This document shows, piece after piece, positions 1-6,649 of a stretch of 8,168 nucleotides of DNA. The stretch's first letter is position 1; every line of letters begins with the position of its first letter. Position numbers and translations under genes: made by a program. The notes under the pieces are model-generated. The model saw only the letters and a program-made list of their open reading frames with translations. It had not been told where the DNA came from and did not search any database. The DNA comes from Myxococcota bacterium (GTDB lineage: Bacteria > Myxococcota > Polyangia > GCA-2747355 > JAKLHH01), in assembly GCA_022710245.1 (NCBI GenBank), contig JAKLHH010000297.1:1-8168 (forward strand), read 5' to 3'.

Positions 1-1
1 G

Positions 2-775
2 CTCGACGTGCAGGCGAACCGGCTCGAGCGGCTGCCTCGCTCGCTCGGCCAGCTCGGCGCGCTGTCGCGGCTGGAGGCGAGCTCGAACCAGCTCGCCTCG
101 CTGCCCGGGGAGCTCGAGGGGCTGACCGCGCTGACCAGCCTGCGCCTGCTGCTGAACCGGCTGACCACGCTGCCTGAAAGCCTCGGCGCGCTGGCGGCGC
201 TCGAGCACCTCTCGCTCGTCGGCAACCGGCTCGACCACCTGCCTGGCAGCCTCGCCCGGCTGGCGATGCTGCGCAGCCTCTGCGCTGGCCACAACCTGCT
301 CGGCGCGCTGCCTGCCGGCGTCCTCGCGCTCTCCGGCCTGCGCGTCCTCTCGCTGGAGGACAACCCGCTCGGTGCTCTCCCCGACGCGCTCGGCGGCCTG
401 GCGTCCCTCGAGGAGCTGCGCCTCGCGCGCTGCGGGCTGCGCGCGCTGCCGGCCAGCGTGGGTCAGCTCGCTGCCCTCCAGCTCCTCGACCTCGACGGCA
501 ACGGCCTCGAGGCGCTGCCCGAGGAGCTCGGCGCGCTCGCTCGCCTGCGCGAGCTCTCGCTGCGAGCGAACGCGCTCCGCGCGCTGCCTGGCTCGCTGAC
601 GGGGCTCACCGCGCTCCGCTCCCTCGAGCTCTCCGGCAACCCGCTCGAGCTCGCCGGGCTGCCGGCGCCGCTGCGGGGCTGGCTGGAGCAGGTGGAGGGC
701 CGCGCCGACGAGGACCGCCGCGAGCAGTGGGACGAGGTCGCGCGCGCTGACGAGGCGGGGCGCAAGGTGCTCTGA
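2..775 (+). CDS. Leucine-rich-repeat protein, 3' part (start outside window)
   Basis: The reading frame is already open at the window edge: codons 2-7 encode Leu-Asp and continue the repeat register, so the GTG at 8 is an internal valine, not the start. Nine consecutive 23-residue leucine-rich repeats (69-bp period) fill positions 2-622, each following LxxLxxxxNxLxxLPxxLxxLxxL. A partial tenth (LELSGNPLELAGLP) leads into a charged, probably helical C-terminal tail of about 40 residues ending in GRKVL. LRR domains form curved solenoids that bind proteins, and this 23-residue type with an LP motif is common in large-genome bacteria and in ROCO-like proteins. No enzyme domain is visible in the part present; one could lie upstream. 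The stop is TGA at 773-775. Cellular location and partner are unknown. Confidence 0.9.
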   Translation, partial: LDVQANRLERLPRSLGQLGALSRLEASSNQLASLPGELEGLTALTSLRLLLNRLTTLPESLGALAALEHLSLVGNRLDHLPGSLARLAMLRSLCAGHNLLGALPAGVLALSGLRVLSLEDNPLGALPDALGGLASLEELRLARCGLRALPASVGQLAALQLLDLDGNGLEALPEELGALARLRELSLRANALRALPGSLTGLTALRSLELSGNPLELAGLPAPLRGWLEQVEGRADEDRREQWDEVARADEAGRKVL

Positions 776-827
776 GCACGCCCGCGGCGCCACGTGTCCC
801 CGCGAGGCCCACACGCCCGCACCTCCC

Positions 828-844
828 CGTCGACAATCTCGACG
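828..844. promoter_or_regulatory. Short palindrome, possible activator site
   Basis: The sequence CGTCGA-CAATC-TCGACG has perfect 6-bp inverted arms around a 5-base centre. It lies about 90 bases upstream of the start point predicted from the sigma-54-like promoter at 899-915, the usual distance for an enhancer-binding-protein site. A short palindrome can arise by chance in GC-rich DNA, so the role is inference. Confidence 0.25.
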
Positions 845-898
845 CGCCCCCTTCGCTGGGCCGCCGGCCGGCCTCGGGGATCCGCCCCCTTTCGCGGC

Positions 899-915
899 TT
901 GGCACGCGGGCTGCT
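899..915 (+). promoter_or_regulatory. Candidate sigma-54 (-24/-12) promoter
   Basis: The sequence is TTGGCACGCGGGCTGCT. Compared with the sigma-54 consensus YTGGCACG-N4-TTGCW, the -24 element is a complete match, the spacing between the invariant GG and GC is exact, and the -12 element differs in one base (CTGC for TTGC). Transcription would begin near 926, giving a leader of about 58 bases before the response regulator ATG at 984. Sigma-54 promoters need an enhancer-binding activator; the palindrome at 828-844 is a possible site. Confidence 0.5.
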
Positions 916-983
916 CCACCCCCGCCCATCAGAGCCGCCGTGATGCGAAAGACAACCCCGCCAGGCGGAGCGAGGAGCAGGTG

Positions 984-1427
984 ATGTCCAGCCAAGCGAC
1001 CGCGAGCACGACGCAGGAGAACCAGGCCCGCCAGGGGCGCGAGCGCGTCCTCATCGTCGACGACGAGCGTGGCGTCCGCGCGCTCTGCACCGACCTCCTC
1101 CGCCGCGCGGGCTACGACACCGAGGCGGTGGACTCGCCCACGGCGGCGCTGCGCCGGCTCGACGAGGCGCGCTTCGACGTGATCGTGATGGACATCAACA
1201 TGCCAGTGATGAACGGCGTCGAGCTCTGCCGCCGCATCCGCGCGCGGCACTCGGAGCAGCCCGTGGTGCTGATCACCGGCTGCCCCAGCATCGAGACCGC
1301 GGTCCGCGGGATCCGCGAGGGTGCCTCCGAGTACCTGGTGAAGCCCTTCACGCCGGACCAGCTGCGCGAGGTGGTCGGCCGCGCGCTGACGCAGCGCCCG
1401 CCGGCGCGCGCTGCCCTCCCGCTCTGA
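984..1427 (+). CDS. Single-domain response regulator (CheY-like receiver)
   Basis: This is a stand-alone phospho-acceptor receiver domain that would take a phosphoryl group from a histidine kinase and act through protein contacts. Numbered from the ATG at 984, the acidic pair is D26-D27 (VLIVDDE), the phosphorylated aspartate is D70 (VIVMDINMP), the switch threonine is T98 (VLITG) and the conserved lysine is K120 (LVKPF). About 18 polar residues precede the domain, and only a short tail (about 15 residues) follows it, so there is no DNA-binding output domain. A GTG at 981 is also in frame, but the GAGGAG at 972-977 sits six bases before ATG 984 and only three before the GTG, favouring the ATG. 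A sigma-54-like promoter lies upstream. No partner kinase is in the window. Family assignment is firm; the pathway is unknown. Confidence 0.93.
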   Translation: MSSQATASTTQENQARQGRERVLIVDDERGVRALCTDLLRRAGYDTEAVDSPTAALRRLDEARFDVIVMDINMPVMNGVELCRRIRARHSEQPVVLITGCPSIETAVRGIREGASEYLVKPFTPDQLREVVGRALTQRPPARAALPL

Positions 1428-1434
1428 CCGCCGA

Positions 1435-1447
1435 GGCGCTCCGCGCC
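1435..1447. terminator. Small hairpin between convergent genes, weak terminator candidate
   Basis: GGCGC-TCC-GCGCC forms a five-pair stem with a three-base loop in the 27-base gap between the convergent response regulator and metallo-hydrolase genes. It has no T-tract on either strand, so intrinsic termination is doubtful. Confidence 0.2.
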
Positions 1448-1454
1448 CCGCGCT

Positions 1455-2306
1455 TCAGGGATAGAGCCCCGCCAGGATGATGTTCGGCGCGTAGCTCGAG
1501 TAGCCCCAGTCGTCCGCGCTGTTCGCGAAGACGACGACGTTGCCCTTCTCCAGGGTGAGACAGACCTCGCGCAGGCGCCCGCCGGTAGCCTTGAGCGCCG
1601 CCACGGCTCGCTGGAAGTCGCGCGTGAAGGCCACCCGCTGGTAGACCGCCTCCTCGGCAGAGATGACGACCAGGCAGGGGTCGGCGCGGAGCAGGTGCTC
1701 CTCGCTGAAGGAGCCGTGCAGGTGGTGGTTCGCGCGATAGACGTGGGTGCGCACGCGGTCCGGGAAGCGCGTCAGGACGCGGCGCTGGCCGTCGGCGTAG
1801 AGGTCGGCGCCGTGGGTGTAGCTGAAGCCGTCGAGCTCCAGGCGGAAGGCGAGCGAGCGGTCGTTCTCGTCCTCGGAGTCTCCGTGGGCGTTGAGCACGA
1901 GGAGGCGCGTCCCCTCCAGCTCGAGCTCGTCGCCGGCCTTGAAGCTGCGGTAGTCCCAGACCTGCTTGACCAGGAAGTCGCGGATCAGGCGGTCCCGCTC
2001 ACCGACATGGTCCTCGTGGTAGTGCGTGGTGATGAGGTAGCTGAGCTCGCCGACGCGGTGGTGCTCGAGGAACGGGATCACCCGCCGCCGGCACCAGGCC
2101 GCCTTGCCCGAGTCGACCAGCGCCACGCGGCCGCTGGGAAAGAAGATCAGCGTGGCGTCGCCGTGGTTGACGTCGAGGCAGACGATCTTCAGGCGGTGGC
2201 GGCTGGCCTCGCCGCGGACGCTGTCGACGGTCTGGCGCACGTAGCGCAGCCGGTGCAGCTGATCGTCGCGGAGCTCGCCGAGGCGGCGCTTGAGCGAGTC
2301 GAGCAT
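1455..2306 (-). CDS. ComEC-like metallo-beta-lactamase-fold hydrolase
   Basis: This 283-residue protein has a single metallo-beta-lactamase fold resembling the isolated C-terminal domain of ComEC/Rec2. After a charged, probably helical N-terminus (residues 1-38) come LDVNHGDATLIFF (44-56, equivalent to DVGQGDA), LVDSGK (63-68) and the metal-binding motif THYHEDHVG (H95, H97, D99, H100). ENDRSLAFRL (147-156) follows, then HGAD (165-168) where ComEC has TGD, and NHHLHGS (193-199) where ComEC has HHGS. The full ligand set suggests an active metal-dependent hydrolase, probably of phosphoesters or nucleic acid, but the substrate is unknown. No signal peptide or membrane segment is visible, so it is probably cytoplasmic. 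The start ATG (2304-2306) has a good GGAG nine bases upstream. It is convergent with the response regulator and divergent from the hydrogenase-type peptidase. No competence genes are nearby, so a DNA-uptake role is not supported. Confidence 0.85.
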   Translation of the reverse strand: MLDSLKRRLGELRDDQLHRLRYVRQTVDSVRGEASRHRLKIVCLDVNHGDATLIFFPSGRVALVDSGKAAWCRRRVIPFLEHHRVGELSYLITTHYHEDHVGERDRLIRDFLVKQVWDYRSFKAGDELELEGTRLLVLNAHGDSEDENDRSLAFRLELDGFSYTHGADLYADGQRRVLTRFPDRVRTHVYRANHHLHGSFSEEHLLRADPCLVVISAEEAVYQRVAFTRDFQRAVAALKATGGRLREVCLTLEKGNVVVFANSADDWGYSSYAPNIILAGLYP

Positions 2307-2326
2307 GGCGCTTCACTCCTCGAGCC

Positions 2327-2356
2327 AGCATAGACGCGGAGCTCGCGGGCCAGCAA
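2327..2356 (-). promoter_or_regulatory. Candidate sigma-70-type promoter for the metallo-hydrolase gene
   Basis: Read on the minus strand, TTGCTG (complement of 2351-2356) and TATGCT (complement of 2327-2332) are separated by 18 bases, matching 3 of 6 and 4 of 6 consensus positions. A start about seven bases further on would leave a leader of roughly 15 bases containing the ribosome-binding site. The hexamers are weak, but they stand out in very GC-rich DNA. Confidence 0.3.
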
Positions 2357-2364
2357 GTCGACGC

Positions 2365-2393
2365 TTGCGAGGCGCTCCGCGACTCGCCAGAAT
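2365..2393 (+). promoter_or_regulatory. Candidate sigma-70-type promoter for the hydrogenase-type peptidase gene
   Basis: TTGCGA (2365-2370) and CAGAAT (2388-2393) are separated by 17 bases; each matches 4 of 6 consensus positions. Transcription would begin at about 2399-2401, on top of the GTG start codon at 2400. The messenger would then be leaderless, which agrees with the absence of any ribosome-binding site before that GTG. Confidence 0.35.
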
Positions 2394-2399
2394 AGCCAC

Positions 2400-2864
2400 G
2401 TGCACACGCGACTGATCGGCCTGGGCAACACCATCCTCAGCGACGACGGGGTCGGGGTCTACCTGGCGCGGGCGGTGAAGCAGCGCCTCGGCGCCGCCTC
2501 GACGGTCGACGTGGTCGAGTCCGAGGTCGGCGGCTTCGACCTGATGGAGCTGATGCGGGACTGGGAGCGCGTGCTGCTCGTCGACGCCGTGCAGCTCGCG
2601 GGCCTCGCGCCGGGCGAGCTGGTGCGGCTCGAGCTGGACGGTCCGCGCGGCTCGCTGCGGCTCGCCTCGATCCACGACGTCGATCTGCCGACCGGGCTCG
2701 AGCTGGGCCGGCGCCTCGGCTATGCGATGCCGGACGAGGTGGAGCTCTACGGCGTGCAGGGGGTGGACCTCTTCACGGTGGGCGAGGAGCTGACGCCCGC
2801 GCTCGCCGCCGCGCTGCCGCGGCTCACCGAGGAGCTCCTCGCCGCGCTGGCGCGCCAGGCCTGA
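2400..2864 (+). CDS. Hydrogenase-maturation-type endopeptidase (peptidase M52 / HyaD-HybD-HycI family)
   Basis: Members of this family clip the C-terminal tail of the [NiFe]-hydrogenase large subunit after nickel insertion, in the cytoplasm. At 154 residues the length is typical. The N-terminal signature is clear: LIGLGNTILSDDGVGVYLA (residues 5-23). Compared from memory with E. coli HybD, whose nickel-binding residues are E16, D62 and H93, this protein has D16 (SDDGVG), D62 (LLVDAV) and H92 (SIHDVDL), so the site is kept with Asp for Glu at the first position. ESEVGGFDLMELM (40-52) is the usual second conserved block. The start is GTG at 2400; no Shine-Dalgarno sequence precedes it. No hydrogenase subunit or hyp gene lies in the window, so its substrate must be encoded elsewhere or may be something other than a hydrogenase. 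The family call is firm; the substrate is not. Confidence 0.88.
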   Translation: MHTRLIGLGNTILSDDGVGVYLARAVKQRLGAASTVDVVESEVGGFDLMELMRDWERVLLVDAVQLAGLAPGELVRLELDGPRGSLRLASIHDVDLPTGLELGRRLGYAMPDEVELYGVQGVDLFTVGEELTPALAAALPRLTEELLAALARQA

Positions 2865-2936
2865 GCCCGGCGCGCCAGGTCCCAGCCGGGCGAGCGAGCC
2901 GGCCGAGCGACCCGAGCGAGTCGCGCCAGGTCTGAG
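2851..2936. repeat. Three imperfect 15-bp repeats around two convergent stop codons
   Basis: The motif CGCGCCAGGYCYSAG occurs at 2851-2865, 2871-2885 and 2922-2936. The first copy contains the stop codon of the peptidase gene, and the third ends directly against the stop codon of the opposing TIM-barrel gene. Between copies two and three, CGAGCGA occurs three times (2891-2897, 2904-2910, 2913-2919). This looks like local duplication at the gene junction; no function is evident. Confidence 0.5.
2865..2891. terminator. Hairpin between convergent genes, possible terminator
   Basis: GCCCGGC (2865-2871) pairs perfectly with GCCGGGC (2885-2891) around a 13-base loop, directly after the peptidase stop codon. 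A seven-pair GC stem between converging genes suits a terminator or a barrier to read-through, but there is no T-tract. Confidence 0.3.
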
Positions 2937-3959
2937 TCAGGCTCCCTCGCCGAGCAGCGAGGTGAGCAGCGCCTGGTTCCGCTCCAGCACCAGCAGCCAG
3001 TGGCTGGTCCGCTCGGCGTTGGTGAGGTCGCGCCAGTGCCCGAAGAGAGGCGCCTCCTCGGGCGCGAGCGGCGCGCGGCCGGTCGGCGGCGGGTGCAGCT
3101 CGAGGGTGAAGGAGAGGCGCTCGCGGCCGACGGCAGAGAGCGCGGCCCCCACGATCCGCGCGAGGCCCGCGGGGCCGAACAGCGAGGGCAGCGGCGCCCC
3201 GGAGACGCCAGCCGGCAGCGGCACCTCGGCGAGGAAGCTCAGGTGATCGGAGATGCCGTAGGGGCTCCCCGTCCAGAGCGGGTGCCCGTCGTGGAGGTGG
3301 AAGTGGACCGGCTTGCCGATCGGGCCCACCGCCGCGATGGTCTGCACCACGCGCCCGCAGCCGGCCGCGGTCGCGCGGCGCACGTCGTCCAGGACCTCGG
3401 CGAGGCGCGCCGGCCGGCCGCGCAGCGAGAAGAGGCTCTCGCCGGGGTGCATGGCGGCGTAGCTCGCAGCGGCCTGCCAGAGGCCGAGGTGGCCGACGTC
3501 GAGGCAGGCGCTCACGCGTGGACAGCCGGCCAGGGCCTGGAGCAGCCAGGTGTAGAGCTCCGGGTGAACGCCCGCCGCGAACTCGAGGAAGACCATCGGC
3601 GCCCGGGGGATCGTCTGCAGGCGCAGGTCGAGCCGCTGCAGGCCGCGCAGCACCTCGTGCCGCCGATGGGCGAGCGCCGGCAGATCATGCAGGGTGAGCC
3701 CATGGAGCCGGCCAGCGCCGCGCGCCGCGAACGCGAGCACCGCGCCCTCGTCGCCGGCGAGCACGTCGAGGTGGCGAGGCAGGTGGGCGGTGAGCGGGGG
3801 GGCCGGCGAGAGCGCGAGCAGCCGCTCGAGCTCCGGCACGTCGGCAGGGTAGAGCTCCGCGCCGAGGCCGAGGCGCGCGAGGCGGCGGATCGCCAGCTCG
3901 AGCAGCGCGTCGTCGCCGTCGATCATCTTCTGCAGGATGGCGAGGATGAGAGGCCTCAC
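2937..3959 (-). CDS. Xylose-isomerase-like TIM-barrel protein, conserved hypothetical
   Basis: The 340-residue protein looks like a member of the sugar-phosphate isomerase / AP endonuclease 2 TIM-barrel superfamily. Candidate metal ligands lie at strand ends in the expected order: E126 (VFLEFAAG), D154 and H157 (CLDVGHLGL), the cluster HFHLHDGH (219-226), and E287 (FTLELHP). This suggests an active divalent-metal site. The substrate cannot be named. The N-terminus (RPLILAILQKM) is the first barrel strand, so the start was placed at GTG 3957-3959, which has GGAGG about five bases upstream. The frame stays open to an ATG at 4107-4109, but those extra 50 residues are low-complexity Pro/Gly/Arg and run through the tandem repeat at 4010-4061. 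A GTG at 3983 is possible but lacks a ribosome-binding site. No signal peptide is seen. It diverges from the exosortase operon; a functional link is not shown. Confidence 0.75.
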   Translation of the reverse strand: MRPLILAILQKMIDGDDALLELAIRRLARLGLGAELYPADVPELERLLALSPAPPLTAHLPRHLDVLAGDEGAVLAFAARGAGRLHGLTLHDLPALAHRRHEVLRGLQRLDLRLQTIPRAPMVFLEFAAGVHPELYTWLLQALAGCPRVSACLDVGHLGLWQAAASYAAMHPGESLFSLRGRPARLAEVLDDVRRATAAGCGRVVQTIAAVGPIGKPVHFHLHDGHPLWTGSPYGISDHLSFLAEVPLPAGVSGAPLPSLFGPAGLARIVGAALSAVGRERLSFTLELHPPPTGRAPLAPEEAPLFGHWRDLTNAERTSHWLLVLERNQALLTSLLGEGA

Positions 3960-4009
3960 CGGAGCCTCCGCGGCGAGGTGCACCCCCGAACTGTAGCAGG
4001 CGGACCGGG

Positions 4010-4061
4010 CCCTGGGTAGCGGCGGGCCGGGCGTTCCCTGGGTAGCGCCGGGCCCGGCGCT
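4010..4061. repeat. Two tandem 26-bp repeats in the divergent intergenic region
   Basis: Units 4010-4035 and 4036-4061 are directly adjacent, both begin CCCTGGGTAGCG, and agree at 23 of 26 positions. They lie about 50 to 100 bases upstream of the TIM-barrel start (minus) and 83 to 134 bases upstream of the exosortase start (plus), where a shared operator would sit. The three differences make the second unit perfectly palindromic at its end. Confidence 0.8.
4044..4061. promoter_or_regulatory. 18-bp perfect palindrome, possible operator
   Basis: AGCGCCGGGCCCGGCGCT is identical to its own reverse complement over all 18 bases. It occupies the second half of the second tandem repeat, between divergent genes. 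It could bind a dimeric regulator or form a strong hairpin in RNA. The equivalent stretch in the first repeat is not palindromic. No clear promoter hexamers were found in this intergenic region. Confidence 0.4.
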
Positions 4062-4143
4062 GCCACGGACCCGCCACAATTCCTCCGCGAAGGCTCCCAG
4101 GCCTCGCAACCACGTCGCCGCGCCGGGCCGCTAGCCTGAGGTC

Positions 4144-5612
<1,469 letters not shown>

Positions 5613-5625
<13 letters not shown>

Positions 5626-5665
5626 GCAGATCGAGCCGAACCCGCTGCCGGAGGAGAGCATGAGC
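5613..5665 (+). repeat. Duplicated ribosome-binding-site/start region with 13-codon mini-ORF
   Basis: The 15-base block GAGGAGASCATGAGC occurs at 5613-5627 and 5651-5665 (14 of 15 identical), 38 bases apart. The first ATG (5622) overlaps the exosortase stop as ATGA and opens a 13-codon frame (MSRSSRTRCRRRA) whose TGA (5661-5663) overlaps the second ATG (5660) as another ATGA. Because 38 is not a multiple of three, only the second ATG starts the membrane protein. The mini-ORF may be a translational relay or a by-product of a duplication. Confidence 0.6.
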
Positions 5666-6649
5666 GAGCCCGCGACCGCGATCGCCCCTGACCAGCCCCC
5701 GCCCCCGCCCGCCGCGAGCGCGCCGCCGCACCCCTTTCGCGCCGCGCCCTGGTACGACCCGCGCGCCGAGCACCGGCCCTGCGAGTGCCCGCGCTGCCGC
5801 GCCGCCGGGCTGCCTGCCCGGCCCCGGCGCGTGGCTCGCGTCGTCCTCAGCATCCTCGGCGGCGTGGCGCTGCCGCTCGTCGCGCTGGGCTTCAACGCGG
5901 CGCTCGAGGTGGTCGAGCTCGGCGTCCTCGGGCACCTCGCCATCCTCCTCTCGGTGGCCAGCACCGCCGCGACGCTCAAGCTCTCGCCGACCTGGCGTGA
6001 TCGCGCCGCGAAGCGCACCCTCCACCGGCCGCCCGCGTCGACGGCGGCGCGGGTGGTGCTGCTCCTCGGCGCGCTCCTCGGCTGCCTGACCTGGGGCTAC
6101 CTCGGCGTCCTCTTCCTCCCGCTGCTGCCGCTATCGCTGATCGCGCTGATCCTCCTCGGCCTCGGCCTCTGCGGCCTCTGCCCGTACCTGGCCGGGACCA
6201 TCTCGCTCCTGCAGGCGATCCGCGCGGTGCGCGCCGTCCGCGAGCGTCTCGGCGGGCGACGCACGCTGGCGCTCACGCTCGGCGCGCTGCTCGGGCCGCC
6301 GCTGCTCGCCGCGTGGCTCGGGGTCGCCGGCCACCTCGGTCAGACGCGCCTCGAGCGCGCGCTCGACCGCGTCGCGAGCCTGCCGCCGCACTCGGCCGAG
6401 CGGCTCGCCGCGGTGGCGGCGCTGGACCAGGGCTCGCTGCTCCGGGCCTACCTGCGCACCGGCGATCAGGATCGCCGGGCGCTGATCGCGGACGCCTACC
6501 TGCGGGTCGCCGACGAGAGCCTGCACGGCGCCGTGGCCGCGGTCAGCGCGCGGCACCGGCGAGCGATCCGGCCCTGGTGGTTCCTCGACGGCGGGCCGGC
6601 GCAGAGCGGCCGCGACTTTTTGATCCTGCCCCGGGAGGTGCTGAGATGA
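5660..6649 (+). CDS. Multi-pass membrane protein of unknown function in exosortase operon
   Basis: I do not recognise a family for this 329-residue protein. It begins with a Pro/Ala-rich stretch (residues 1-35), then CxCxxC (C41, C43, C46, in RPCECPRCRAAG), which could bind a metal or be lipid- or disulfide-related. Hydrophobic segments follow at about 59-80, 88-107, 131-150, 151-176 (with C171 and C174) and 203-224. The polar C-terminus (225-329) contains helical, Arg-rich segments and RPWWFLDGG (304-312). There is no cleavable signal peptide, so the N-terminus is probably cytoplasmic. The ATG has GGAGG (5650-5654) five bases upstream. It lies between the exosortase and the VIT/VWA gene and its stop overlaps the next start as ATGA, implying coupled translation. 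An accessory role in export or processing of the VIT/VWA protein is inferred from position alone. Confidence 0.85.
   Translation: MSEPATAIAPDQPPPPPAASAPPHPFRAAPWYDPRAEHRPCECPRCRAAGLPARPRRVARVVLSILGGVALPLVALGFNAALEVVELGVLGHLAILLSVASTAATLKLSPTWRDRAAKRTLHRPPASTAARVVLLLGALLGCLTWGYLGVLFLPLLPLSLIALILLGLGLCGLCPYLAGTISLLQAIRAVRAVRERLGGRRTLALTLGALLGPPLLAAWLGVAGHLGQTRLERALDRVASLPPHSAERLAAVAALDQGSLLRAYLRTGDQDRRALIADAYLRVADESLHGAVAAVSARHRRAIRPWWFLDGGPAQSGRDFLILPREVLR

Noticed and set aside
8..10. GTG as the start of the leucine-rich-repeat gene
   Set aside because: The repeat register extends upstream of it to the window edge, so it is an internal valine codon.
776..980. Possible small RNA or riboswitch between the LRR and response regulator genes
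   Set aside because: Apart from the palindrome and the promoter-like element, no extended stem structure or known aptamer motif could be seen by eye.
1695..2333. A 212-codon plus-strand frame opposite the metallo-hydrolase
   Set aside because: Val/Ala/Glu-rich shadow frame; the minus strand carries the complete HxHxDH motif set and a good ribosome-binding site.
3000..4019. A 339-codon plus-strand frame opposite the TIM-barrel gene
   Set aside because: Arg/Glu/Gly-rich composition without motifs; the opposite strand has metal-site motifs and a barrel-like hydrophobic pattern.
3960..4109. N-terminal 50-residue extension of the TIM-barrel protein to ATG 4107-4109
   Set aside because: The extension is low complexity, crosses the tandem repeat, and precedes a better GTG start with a ribosome-binding site at 3959.
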